64,000 nt of DNA, taken from the NCBI GenBank assembly GCA_016081115.2, contig JABTTQ020003424.1:970725-1034724 (forward strand), written 5' to 3'. This document shows, in pieces, positions 34,101-45,068 of the stretch. Position numbers and translations under genes: made by a program. Every line of letters starts with the position of its first letter. The stretch's first letter is position 1. Under the pieces are notes generated by a model. The model was not told the DNA's origin and did no database searches. It saw only the letters and a program-made list of their open reading frames with translations. The stretch comes from Rehmannia glutinosa (taxonomy: Eukaryota; Streptophyta; Magnoliopsida; Lamiales; Orobanchaceae).

Positions 34101-37100
34101 TTGATGGCTGGGTATTCTGTATTTCCGTTTTCTTCCTCTGTGAATGATCTTCTGGACTATCATGCAACAGAGAAAGACTGGGATGATATCAAGTTTGGAG
34201 TGGACAACAAAGTTGACTTTTATGCGGTTTCCTTTGTCAAGGATGCAGCTGTGGTCCATGAACTAAAGAATTATCTGAAGGGTAAATTTCAATATCTAGG
34301 CAATATAATTACAACACAAGAGTTAATTGTATTCCTGACATAATAAGCTCATTCTTTTTTTCTTCTTTTTTCTGCAGATGCTGGTGCAGACATTCATGTC
34401 ATTGTAAAAATTGAAAGTGCAGATTCCATACCAAATTTGCATTCAATCATAACTGCATCTGATGGGGTAACGACATAAACATTTAAGTCAATTTTGAAAT
34501 AAATATCTGTTGCTACACGCAATTTATTCGGATTTGTGGAAAATCAGACTTTAATTTGAAGAAGATGATCATAATTTGGGTCATTGCTGATTGTCAAGTA
34601 ACGAGTAAGTTGACAGTTTTCTAGTATAAAATTAACCGCCGGTCGTTTAACTTCTAAATGCTAATTATGATTCTTTAAAGATAAATATATCTGAAACTCG
34701 CACTGTATGATAAGGACCCATCTCCCATACTTCTACTTGGCTGGGTGAAATGCTAGAAGAACAAATTTAGGGCTATACTGTATTGAATCTTACTTATCTT
34801 CTTATCTCTCCTGATTATTTTCCTTTCAGTTTGGTGAATATAAAATTTTCCCTGCAAGATAATAGCTTTGGTTTCTTTTCTTTGTCAGGCAATGGTTGCC
34901 AGAGGGGATCTTGGTGCAGAATTGCCAATTGAAGAGGTTCCTTTATTGCAGGTAATCTCAAGATCTATTCCCTCTCCGTCTTTGCTAATTTTTGCGCGGA
35001 TGGACAAGGGGTAGCTGGATTTGTATATAGAATAACATTGTCAAGTACATATAATAATATGTCACAAAATCAATTTTTACAAATGTAGGAAGAAATTATC
35101 GAAATATGCCGAAGCATGGGAAAAGCAGTCATTGTAGCAACAAATATGCTTGAAAGCATGATTGTACATCCCACTCCTACGCGAGCAGAGGTATCAGATA
35201 TTGCAATTGCTGTAAGAGAGGGTGCTGATGCTGTTATGCTTTCTGGAGAAACGGCCCACGGAAAGTGAGTAATTTTTCCTTGATTTTGACATTAGGCCTA
35301 TGTTCTTTTCACATAATGTTTTGGCATTATTACAAAAACTACTCCTGAGGTTTAGCCTAATTACTAAAAGACCCAATTATCTATCAAAATTTCAAATACC
35401 CCTTTCAGGTGTTACAAAAACCCTCATTAGGTTTGTATTTACCTAACTAGTATCCCTCGTGAGGTTGCAATTTGTAAAATAGATAAGTGTCAATGGGGTA
35501 TTTGTAATTTTGAAAGATAACTGGAGCTTTTTGTAATTAGGCAAACCTCAGGGTAATTTTTGTAATTATTCCTATTGTTTTTTATGCACTATCACATGAT
35601 TGAATTAATTTCACTTCCATATCAGGTTTCCTCTGAAAGCTGTCAAGGTCATGCACACAGTCTCTTTACGGACTGAAGCCACTGTAGTTGGTCCAGAAAC
35701 CCCGTCAAATCTGGGACAAGCCTTCAAGGTCAGTATATTTTTCTTGGACAATTTCTAAGATTTAGTTATCTGCACACATTTTGAGCAATGCGCATACATT
35801 TGAACCTCATTGAGGTTGTTTACTAATTATTTTCTTTTCATGCAGAACCATATGAGCGAGATGTTTGCATTCCATGCAACAATGATGTCTAACACACTTG
35901 GAACTTCAATTGTTGTCTTCACTAGAACTGGGTTCATGGCCATTCTACTAAGCCATTACAGGCCATCTGGCACAATTTTTGCTTTCACAAATGAGTGAGT
36001 CACGTGAAGTACATTATATTAAAATTAAGGGATAATTACAAAAACTAACCCTGAGATTTGGGTTAATTTCAAAAAAAAACCCATAGACGTTGGAAAATTA
36101 GAAAACACACCTTGAGGTTTGATTATGTGTTAAATGTAAGTTGGTAATTGCAATGTTTTTACAAATGTGAGGGGGGTTGTTTGAAATATTTTTGCATATG
36201 AAGGGGGTAAAATGTAATGCAGAATCAAATCTCACAGGATTTTTTGTAATTTTAAAAAATTTATGAGGTTTTCTGTAATTAATCCAAACCTCAAGGTAAG
36301 TTTGTAATTATCCATAAAATTAATGCAATTACTTTTTCAGTACAAAAGTTAGCTTGTGACTTTTGAGAACAAAGAATGAGACTCAGCTCATCCTACTATG
36401 CAAATTCCCAATACTTTAGTAAATTATCCGATACTCCTCAGAGCACTACTGAAAAATGATATTTCAAAGTAAATGAGAAATGATTTTAATGGGTGTTACG
36501 AGAAGACAGCATCTCTCATTAATTGATTTTAATTGGGTGTAATTGCGTAACAGGAAGAGAGTACAGCAGAGATTGGCTCTATACCAGGGGGTTTGCCCCA
36601 TACACATGGAGTTCTCAGCTGATGCTGATGAGACATTTGCCAATGCGTTGGGTTTGTTACAGGTGAGATTCCATCTATGCTTGAACTTGAATGTCATCAA
36701 GTACTTTATGCTAGTGTTGTAAAAATCGGCCTAAGCACCCCTAAGCCGAGGCTATTATGTCCAAATGGGGCCTAGGCGGCCAAAAGTAGATTAAAAAAGT
36801 AAAAATAAAAGAATAGTACCTAGCGATTTCTACAACATTGCTTTATGCTAGTTACTTAACGAAAGTAATCATCGAAATTGAACCGAAAATATTGATAACA
36901 GATTCATTGATATTTACAACTGACATTTCTAAGAAAACATTTTCTAGAATCATATACGAATAATATTAGGGATAATTACAAATACTATCTTTGAGGTTTA
37001 GCTTAATTATAAAAAAACTCCAATATCTTTCAAAATTACAAATAATCCCTTAAGGAGTTACAAGCACCTCCTTGAGGTTTGTATTTACCTAGCAAATACC

Positions 37101-37547
37101 CCCTCTTGAGGATGCAATTTGTAATATATAAACAAATGTCAAGGGGATATTTATAATTTTGAAAGGTAACTGCTTTTTTTTGTAATTAGGCTAAACCTTA
37201 GGGTTTGTTTTTGTAATTATAATAATTCATAAGGGGATGTGGATTTATATTTTGTATGTAGTTTTGATGCTAACACATCAAATGACCTTATTCTGATCTG
37301 ATATGGTAATGATTTCTTACTTTATATGAACCGTGTCTCTTTCTTTTTCTTGCATATTTCAATCTAGTTCTTGTTTAATAGCATATAGAAAGAAAAATAC
37401 ACTCTGTTTTTCTCATGTTAACTTCTTGCCAATCTATAGAAGCAAGGAATGGTGAAAGAAAGCGAGCAAGTTGCTCTTGTTCAAAGCGGCAGACAACCTA
37501 TCTGGCGATTCCAATCGACTCATAATATTCAGGTCAGAAAAGTGTAA
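31138..37547 (+). CDS. PKP2: Plastidial pyruvate kinase beta subunit, 12 exons
   Basis: It converts phosphoenolpyruvate and ADP to pyruvate and ATP in plastids, feeding fatty-acid synthesis. Exons: 31138-31380, 32165-32451, 33447-33613, 33880-34014, 34171-34281, 34378-34466, 34889-34951, 35089-35264, 35626-35728, 35846-35994, 36554-36662 and 37440-37547. MAQVVATR followed by a Ser/Arg-rich stretch is a plastid transit peptide ending before VIPVSPEDVP. Motifs in order: RRKTKIVCTIGPSTNTR, ARLNMSHGDHA, AIMLDTKGPEVRSG, VDFYAVSFVKDA, VIVKIESADSIPN, MVARGDLGAELP, ATNMLESMI and AVMLSGETAHGK. The ends are VQSGRQPIWRF and VRKV. Allowing for two single-base errors (a missing G at about 32295 and an extra G at 33591-33595), the protein is 579 residues, the length I know for Arabidopsis PKP2. 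Intron 2 has a GC donor. MITEs lie in introns 8, 10 and 11. Confidence 0.95.
31381..32164 (+). other. Kinase intron 1
   Basis: The GT donor at 31381 follows GTGCCCAAG, and the acceptor 'tgagcag' ends at 32164. It holds T/TTC-rich stretches (31384-31415, 31565-31582) and no repeat that I recognise. Confidence 0.8.
32452..33446 (+). other. Kinase intron 2 with a GC-AG boundary
   Basis: The exon 2 end ACCAAG is followed by GCAAGT, and the intron ends TTGCAG at 33446. The reading frame (MLDTK then GPEVRSG) requires exactly this junction. The nearly 1-kb intron has no clear element. Confidence 0.85.
35323..35572. mobile_element. 'GGGATAATTAC' MITE copy E (250 bp)
   Basis: The termini are GGCATTATTACAAAAACT and TTTTGTAATTATTCC. 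The 9-bp target duplications are TAATGTTTT (35314-35322) and TATTGTTTT (35573-35581), 8 of 9. It lies in intron 8 of the kinase gene. Confidence 0.85.
36029..36314. mobile_element. 'GGGATAATTAC' MITE copy F (286 bp)
   Basis: The left end is GGGATAATTACAAAAACTA and the right end GTTTGTAATTATCCA. Perfect 9-bp target duplications TAAAATTAA lie at 36020-36028 and 36315-36323. It lies in intron 10 of the kinase gene. Confidence 0.9.
36713..36840. mobile_element. Mutator-type MITE, 'GCCTAGGCG' family (128 bp)
   Basis: The termini are AGTGTTGTAAAAATCGG and, on the complement, CAATGTTGTAGAAATCGC. Perfect 9-bp target duplications CTTTATGCT lie at 36704-36712 and 36841-36849. The interior contains 'cctaagccgaggc' and 'gggcctaggcgg'. 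It is the shortest and best-bounded family member and lies in intron 11 of the kinase gene. Confidence 0.88.
36969..37220. mobile_element. 'GGGATAATTAC' MITE copy G (about 252 bp)
   Basis: The left end is GGGATAATTACAAATACT and the right end GTTTTTGTAATTAT without the terminal CCC. The target duplication is uncertain because the right end is eroded. It lies in intron 11 of the kinase gene. Confidence 0.75.
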
Positions 37548-38508
37548 AAGGCGAAGGAAATTTCAGTTATTGATATTCTGGCATTGCGTGCATTGTCAAT
37601 GCATAGATGGCAAAAGAGATTGGATATCTATTATGCCCTCACCCTTACTATTGTTGTTGATTCAGTTATATTGACTTTAGGTCAATTAGGGCAGTGACTT
37701 TGGTATTTGATATACCATCAGTATGTCCATTTTCTCTGGAATTTTTGCTTTTCGTTTTTGTAATTTATGAACAATTTTCATTTGATTTTGCCCTTATGTG
37801 GTCAGTTTCGTTGAGCTTGTAATGAATGTTGTTATTTGAATGAAAAAAATATTGAAAAGTGGTAGAAAGTTTTCTATGGTCTATCTCTGTTCAACGATAT
37901 ATGTGAGATTCAAAATGTCCTCAGCACTTTTATGTTTCTCGTATGTTTGTGTCATCATGGTTTTTTCACCAGATTTCGGATGCGGGAATAACTCGTTAGC
38001 TCTTGAAATTAGTATCTTGAGTATTATTTGGGATGATTTGAAAATGATTTGCGAAAATATTGGTTATACAACAAAAACTGTTTGTATAATGTAAGATTAA
38101 TATTTAATTAAAAAAGTTGCAGTTGTACATAATGATTTTACAATATCAATTATTTAACGAGACATGACTACATCAATTATCTCATCACGATATTTTCCAT
38201 GCAAGTGGAAACATCTAATGATAGTTTTGGAATTTTATCTTATTTTTCCTTCGTATGAAGGTTACAACATGAACATCTGGCGTAAAATTTTGCTTCATTG
38301 ATTTTGCATGAATTTATAGTGTGAATTAATTTTAGACAATTGACACTTTAAACTTTATGTCACCCACCCAACATAGTTGGGATTAAGGTGCTGGTGATAA
38401 ACATGATTTAAAACAATGATTTAAAAAAATGCAGTTATAAGTATCTACATGGAAGTAAATTTCCATGTAAATTTTGGGTTTTAAGTAAAAATTGTAAAAA
38501 ATTTGGCT
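37548..38508 (+). other. Kinase 3' UTR and following intergenic DNA
   Basis: The first ~300 bases are T-rich, with 'gtttcgttgagcttgtaatgaatg' near 37806-37829 as a plausible poly(A) region. At 38358-38396, 'acccaacatagttgggatta' resembles the 3' end of a plant SINE, but too short to assign. Confidence 0.45.
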
Positions 38509-38516
38509 ACCATGGA

Positions 38517-40008
38517 TAGGGGTGGAAATAGGTCGGGATACCCAATAGGGGCCTATGACCCGACCTACTAAGGGCTTGGCGTGACTTGACCTATTTAACA
38601 TTAGGTCGAGGACTTAGGCCTTTTATAAAGCCCACTTAAATAGTTGAGTCGGGCCCGAGCTTTTAGAAAGCTCAAAAACACCACTAGACCTGGTCACGGT
38701 TGAACCGTTGGTTCGGTCTCAGGATTCCGGATTCCGATTCTTCCAAATTGAGGAACTGGGCAGGAACCGGAACCTTATGCTCATGGTTAGGTTCCAAAAC
38801 CAAAGCGATTCGTTCCAAATCGAACACGGTTTCTACGGTTTTGTTAGGTTAAGGAACCTTTTGTTTTTAATTTTATTTAGATAAAATGTTTAGCAATTTA
38901 GTTTAAAATAAAAAGAAAAAAAAAAAAAAACGCGAGCGTGATTCATCTAAAATATTTCCATCGAGCTAAACGTTTGCTCTACTTCTTGATTGAAATGGGG
39001 CATGCCAAAACCTCTTTTGCAATGATTGAGATGATTGTATAAGGTTGAGTTCTTTGTGACCACCATTTCAAAATATCAAAGTCTTCAATATCTATTTCAC
39101 TAAACACGAAAGAAGTAGTTAAATAATTCTCAAGCTCTACATTTGAGCTAGAGGAACCTGGGACGTTTACTTTTTCCTAAGTAATCGTTGTGCAATATTA
39201 AAAATATCATAATAAACATTTTACATTTCTTCTAGAATGTATTTACCAAAACATGATTGTTGGTTTTAACCTTAAAAAATGGTTCCATCACGGTTCCATA
39301 TACGGTTCTAACCAAGCGGTTAAAACCAGGTTCCACGGTTTTTGAGACAGAGGGCGAACCGAACCGATCTACGGTTCCCGGCCCGTTTTGGAACCGATTG
39401 ACCATGGTTACGATTTAGGAACCGTTGACCCACGATTCGGTTAGGTTTGGAACCCGGTTTGTTCCATTTGGCCGGATCGACCAAATTTATTTAAAGCCTA
39501 CATATATAATATATATAAATAAATAATATAATATATAATGTATGTATGTATAATATTATATATACATAATGAAGATATAAATTGTATAAAAAAATTACAT
39601 ATATCGTATATATAAATATAATATAACACTAATTAGACACTTATTTGGATTTGTTACTTATGGACTTAATCAATTATTGTATGATGATATTTATGTACTT
39701 TGGAGATGTAGCGTAATGGATTCTATTGTCATGTGCATTTTGATTTTTTCATTATGAATCTTTTGTTTGTTTCGTTAGCATGAGATTGTTGTGTGTTTTT
39801 TGTAGTTTGCAATTTTTTTAAATGAACTTTGATGATAGGCTTAATAAGACTATATAGGCTCGTGCTTGACCTTTTTACTTAAAAGACAGGGCCGAGCCTA
39901 TGGAAAAAAGCCTATTACAGATAATAGGTAAGGCTTGGCCCAACCCAATAAAGTAGGCCCAAACCTCCCAATTCAAAGCCCGATTTGGCTTGGCTCATTT
40001 CCACCCTA
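38517..40008. mobile_element. hAT-type element (1492 bp), non-coding
   Basis: Perfect 8-bp target duplications ACCATGGA lie at 38509-38516 and 40009-40016. The terminal inverted repeats are TAGGGGTGGAAATAGG and CTCATTTCCACCCTA. The subterminal parts are GC-rich with 'gacccgac', 'aggcttggcc' and 'aagcccgatttggcttgg' repeats, and the interior is A/T-rich. No transposase is present. A second repeat is nested at about 38690-39480. Confidence 0.92.
38690..39480. mobile_element. Nested 'GGAACCG' repeat inside the hAT element
   Basis: Both ends are dense in 'ggttcc', 'ggaaccg' and 'cggttcggt' in inverted arrangement (38697-38850 and 39270-39470), around an A/T-rich core. It interrupts the outer hAT element. 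Related sequence lies at 19785-19960. I find no convincing target duplication, so the exact ends and superfamily are open. Confidence 0.6.
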
Positions 40009-40016
40009 ACCATGGA

Positions 40017-40584
40017 AGTAAAATACTTGTGAAATATTCTCACAACTGCAACAAAAGCGTGGGTTACCCCAAACTTCATTCTTTGGTTTGTTGGTAATTA
40101 TCCCTATTGTTTATAAATGTTATATGCTCAGCTTTCACTTTGCTTCTTCTGAATGTAAGTAAACATTAATGGACAAGACTTAATAAATTGTTTATGTAAG
40201 AAATCTGATATAGGTTATTCAGTGCAGATGAACGAGCAGCAAAATGATAACATAGATAAAGATGAAGAGAAACAATATTACCATTTACAATACTTTAGGT
40301 TTCATAAATTGATAAATATAAAATATTTACAAGAAAAGAAAACAACCAAACTAAACTTTAAACACTCCTATCTATATAACTTAACACCCCTTGACTCCAA
40401 AAGTCCTCAAACACACCTATAATTCACACTGATAAAACAAGATAACAATTTATTATCCACCATAGTAAACAAGACTAAAAACCAGCAGAACTACTAAAAA
40501 GCAAAAAGTAACATAGCTAAATAATACTGAATGAATGACAAATGCTTACACCCATTTATGAGCAATGTGAAACGATTTTTGGGT
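40017..40584. other. 3' flank between the hAT element and the repeat-protein gene
   Basis: It is A/T-rich. 40560-40584 and some sequence to the left would be the 3' UTR of the minus-strand gene. No other feature is seen. Confidence 0.5.
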
Positions 40585-42390
40585 CTACCTGGCTATTGCC
40601 GTCTTGATTACCATCGCTCGTTCAAAATTTGTGCCGCCTCTAAGCATTGCCATCAGACTACCCCCATGAACCCTGCCTTCTGAAGAGAGAAACGATCCAT
40701 GCAAGAACTTCCAATAATTAAATTTTCCGGGCGAAATTGGCAGAGATCTCACTTCATGTCCATAACTATAGCCCACTGAACCAATTGAAGTTGTCTCACA
40801 ATCATTACTAGTGCCAGGGTAAGAAAGGCTATTTCCAGGCACTACAACGCCTTTCTCCTGTGCTTGTGCGGTGTGGGCAGCACAAAACCCAGATTTCCCC
40901 TTGCAAATTTATCACATGCAACGACACCTACACCACCATACTCCAAACCTAAATGTCCCCATGAGCACCGTTTTCCTCCACCGTGGGCCTTGCAAAAATC
41001 CGTGCTTCCTTGTGCGCTCTTCGTGCATCCTTCGAACTTGCACCTTTTCCCACCGCCATGACGGACGCAAAAATCCGTCCGTCCTCTCGCGCTTTTAGTA
41101 CATCCAGACATGGCACATCTCTTGCCTCCACCATGACTAACGCAAAATAAAGTTCCCCGTGGACACTCTTGGTGCACCCTTCGGACGTACACCTTTTTCC
41201 GCCACCATGGCCTTTACAAAACATTGTGCTCCTTCAGCACCTTTTGTGCACCCCAAAAACGAGCACCTTCGGCCCCCGCCATGAGCTTTACAAAACATCG
41301 TGCTTCCTTGAGCGCCTTTGGTACAATCGGGGTATTGACATCTACGGCCACCTCCATGAGAGATGCAGAGGCCTGATATGCCCTCAGCACTCTTCGTGCA
41401 ATTTTCAATCTTGCACCTTTTCCCGCCTCCATGGCGAATGCATAAGCCAGATTTGCCTCTTGAGGCACGAGGGCAACCTCGTGATGGCACCGTCTGCCAC
41501 CGCCATGGCCTATGCAGTAATCCGTACGACCTTCAGCACTTTTAGTACACCGAGGTGCTGGCACCGCCCGACCACCTCCATGTGCCTTGCAAAAATTGTT
41601 TTACCTTCGGCACCCTTAGGACAGCCGGGTCTCTGACACCTCCGGCCACCTCCGTGCGCAGTACAAAGACCGGAAGCACCTCTTGCACCCGTAGTGCATC
41701 CTTCAAACATGCATTTCTTCACTCTAATCTTACGTTGTTGTTGATTAACTGGGCCGAAATACTCGGGGTCACTGGCTTAGAATTGCTATAGACATGGTTT
41801 TGGTCGATGGGGTTGAAAACTCAACATTCTGTAGAGGGGACACTAGAGAACCCGTTTTCCACCGAGATGATGTCGAACCGTCATCCACTATTTCAGCTCT
41901 AGGGGCTAAAGCTGGTGACCCGGCATAATTTTGGTAAGGAATGAGTCCTTGGGAAACGGTAGTTACATCAGATGCTGTAGGTACAGTGGATAAACTTAAT
42001 TGAAGGTCTAAAACAGGGTTCATTATCTTAAGCAAATCCAATTTCCCGGCAGAAACCTTCTTTGCATTGGAAGACCTGTTATCTCCTCTGCTGAGGTTAA
42101 TACTTAGACCAAGATCTAAAGAAGACTCCTCTTCCATTTCTTTCCCTGAGCATATCGTAGTGCACAATTTGATGAACCCCCAACCCAAGAACCAGAGAAG
42201 ACCCATCTTTCAAGTTAATAGGCTTATCAAGAGCACTACATTTTCTCTTGGTTCCCTTGGAAAAACACAAGCTTGACACATTATGAGAATCAAATGCTAA
42301 AGTAGAAACAAATGTGTTGTCGACATCTTTGGGGAGATCTTTTGACGCAGAGGCCAAAGTAGTAGTATAGCTAGGGACGGTACCATCCAT
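40585..42390 (-). CDS. Cys/His repeat protein with 'HGGGKRC' repeats (loricrin-like plant family)
   Basis: The start is ATG at 42390 (MDGTVPSYTTTLASA) and the stop is at 40585-40587, in a single coding exon of about 600 codons. The N-terminal third is Ser-rich, with a segment ESSLDLGLSINLSRGD. Then come about ten repeats of roughly 25 residues, C-x4-C-x11-C-x3-HGGG(K/R)RC, from CMFEGCTTGARGASGLCTAH at about 41718 down to about 40945, and a degenerate eleventh. The conserved tail includes VHGGSLMAMLRGG and ends AMVIKTAIAR. The Cys/His spacing suggests a metal-binding repeat. The same repeats occur in plant proteins annotated as loricrin-like and in WRKY19-like fusions; nuclear function is plausible but unproven. 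Single-base frame breaks occur near 42170, 41596, 41571, 41483, 41221, 41151 and 40898. Three are TTTTTGC shortened to TTTTGC, so assembly error is likely. Confidence 0.85.
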
Positions 42391-43560
42391 ACACTGAAAT
42401 TCAGGACTTGAGCCAACGAAACCAAAAATAGTAAAATAATTGGGAAGAATATATTGTGGGACTTCTGACTTCTGGGGTCAAAGGGGAAAAACTAAGAAAG
42501 GATAAAAAATCTAATAACAAAAGATCAAATCGAAACTTCCCAAGAAAAAGCAACCACCACTGACAAAACCTGATGTGTCCTGGCGATCCATCTAACTACT
42601 GAGAATGTAATATGAGTACGCAACAAGCCTCAAGAATGCATCAATTCAGAAGCGTTTACATTCACTGCACAACGAACTTCCGATTCTCATCCTGTTTTAA
42701 GCAATTAAAAATATTGTCAGCTGAAAGCTTTCCATTTAAAAACTGAGACAATTTAGAGTTAATAAATCCAAAATAATTACAAATTGAGAGATTGGTTCAC
42801 TGTTACAGCTCATGTAGTAAAATCGGAAAATCGTTAGTTCAAATCAGGTCACAAAGTCTGAAAGTCACAAAAGAAGCTCAAAGATGCAATTAAATCAAAT
42901 AATATGAAGCCATCAACCATTCCAGGCAAGGGAACAAATTCACACAACCTACAAATGAAGATGTGTGTACTTAATACTTCACTGTAATATAATCCTCTAT
43001 TAAAAAAGAGGGAAGAAAAAAAAAACATCACAATTATAAAAAATACGGTATCTAATCAGGATCAACTCCAATCATTTAAAGATTTTGGCACAATAGCAGA
43101 ACTCCTTCAGATGGATAAAAATAATACGAACCTTAACCCAAAAGAATAGAGAAAATTATAAAACATAACTTCAATTTTCACGTTTTAATCATACAAAAAA
43201 ACGGGGGAGAAATATATACAAACAATTGCTTGCAAAACCGAAGATTATCTAATTACAACAGAATTTCCAACTTTCCAGGTATAATTTAATCACGAAAATT
43301 TTAAAAAAATAGTAAAATTAAAAAATGAAAATCAGTCACTTTTACAGCAGATAATACAGAATTAAACGTTTTCCGAAATTATTACCTCGAGAAATTAAGG
43401 AACAAGTTAGCATAAAATGCGCCGCCTGGTATGAACTAGGGTTTTCGGTTGCAGGAATATGATATCTAAGAGATAATCCGAGAGACAAAAAGATTGGTTG
43501 AAAAATGAGGAATGAAAAAATGAGTTAGAAATAATTAAATCGCAGTGGAATTGAAGGCGC
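42391..43560 (-). other. 5' leader of the repeat-protein gene, probably with an intron
   Basis: On the minus strand a donor 'ctcgag/gtaataatt' lies near 43385 and an acceptor 'cttaaaacag/gatgag' near 42695, giving a candidate 5' UTR intron of about 690 bp. Transcription would start near 43450-43560. No coding sequence is present. The splice calls rest on consensus only. Confidence 0.45.
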
Positions 43561-44262
43561 AGGTTAATAAGTTGGTGCACGCTAGAATGGGGGCGTTATC
43601 GATCTTCCGCGTGCGGGCTCACTTTCTTCCTATGGATCCGTGGTGGTCAACGTTTACTTTTTCCATAGAATAGGATGCTATTACAACAATTGGATTTTCT
43701 TTTTTTTTTGAGAAAGATTTTTTTTTGTTGACAACTATCAACTATGGCAATTGGATTTTAATTATGTAATTGACCAATTTTATTGAAAGGCTATGTAGTA
43801 CTAGTAGCTATTCTATATAATGGGTTGAGTTAGACTTTAAATTTTCATCAATGCATGCACTATTTAGTTTTTTATTTTTTTTGAAAATTGCATGCACTAT
43901 TTAGTTATCACCTGAAAAATGAAAATGATGGGTCCAAAACCCCACCTCATCAAATTGCTCCTAAGCGCATACGCAAAGCTTTCATGAAAATTTGGTTAAC
44001 TCATCTTGAATAATATCCGTATGAATTCGATTTGAGGAGATCAACTATTAGATTTGGGGTCGAATATAATCGCCCAAACTCTATATGCGCCTGGTTGTAC
44101 GTCGCCAGAACCTACCATAATCTAGCTCGTGCGTGCACATCCGACGGTTTACCTTGGTGGCAAAATGAATGAGGGTCCGAGTTGTTGTCTCGGTGTAAGC
44201 ATGAAAGTTGGGTTATCAAAAATAAAAATAAAAATAAAAATCATGCTTGACCTATATGGTTT
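43561..44262. other. Intergenic region upstream of the repeat-protein gene
   Basis: 43570-43640 is less A/T-rich and would be the proximal promoter of the minus-strand gene. Further left there are T-rich runs (43698-43730) and a short duplicated phrase 'gcatgcactatttagtt' (43854-43870 and 43889-43905). No gene is seen. Confidence 0.45.
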
Positions 44263-44460
44263 TTTTTTTTACGATCGAGAGTATCCCCACACCATCTAAG
44301 GGACATACCCCATATTTCTTTCGAACTATGGGACATTCGCCCCTCGCAGATATGATCTTAATCTTTAGGGGAGAATGGATAACTCAACCGCACACTTCAT
44401 GATAGTTAGAATTTGAACCCAAGACTTGGAGGATGCAAATACAACCCCATGCCGCCGCCA
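44263..44460 (-). mobile_element. Minus-strand tRNA-derived SINE
   Basis: Read on the minus strand, it has a B-box-like GGGTTCAAATTC (about 44410-44421), a conserved-looking body and an A tail (T run at 44262-44271 on the plus strand). It starts near the Cys-rich 'gcggcggcatgggg' region at 44445-44458. The target duplication is not clear. Confidence 0.5.
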
Positions 44461-44547
44461 GGCATTGATGAATTTAGGGGGTGGGACAAGGGGTTTGCTA
44501 AAACCCCCTCCCCTACCACACAAAAAAAAAAAAAAAGTTGAGTAGAA

Positions 44548-44594
44548 ACATTGCAATGGAGACAAATGGATTACAACAATGCCTTGTGTTTTTT
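44548..44594. repeat. 45-bp duplicated flank, left copy
   Basis: 'acattgcaatggagacaaat' followed by 'ggattacaacaatgccttgt' recurs at 49237-49284, outside the right LTR of the gypsy element. See the right copy for interpretation. Confidence 0.75.
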
Positions 44595-44609
44595 GGGGTG
44601 AAATGGAGA

Positions 44610-45068
44610 CAAACGGACAAGGGGTGGGACCAGGCGCTGCAGCGCTTCAACTTTAATTTTTTGGGGTGAAAACTCTGACCGGGCGCTGCATTTCAGCCCG
44701 CCCGGTTTTAGTGCCAAACACAGTCCGAATTTGATTTTGAATCCTTCATCAAAGTTGTAGCTCTATCTCTTAGCTTTCCATAGCCACATGAATCATCTCA
44801 ATATCAATTTTGTAGAGAGAGTTATGGCCAAAATACGAAACGCTGCCGTAATGGAAATTTGAGACGCGTTTGGACGTTTCTTCAAATCAATCTCTCGTTG
44901 TTTACTTGTTTGTACTTCTCTTGATACCCGATTCATTACTATGACTATAAACTCAATATAATTGCCTCTCAACATGGCTTGGCTACTCATATGACTCAAA
45001 ATACTCAAAAACAACACAAAACTCAAGTCTAAGGAAGCCCAAATCAATGTTATAAAACCAAGTGAACA
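44610..45068 (-). repeat. 3' LTR of the gypsy element, truncated
   Basis: It matches the first ~460 bp of the right LTR (48600-49069), including 'ggcgctgcagcgc', 'actttaattttttggggtga' and 'ttatggccaaaatacgaaac'. In element orientation it starts TGTTCACTTGG directly after the polypurine tract. The distal ~1 kb, including R and U5, is missing. Confidence 0.82.

Noticed and set aside
44793..45047. 84-codon minus frame that recurs at 48795-49070
   Set aside because: The recurrence is explained by the two LTR copies of the gypsy element. The frame has no domain.
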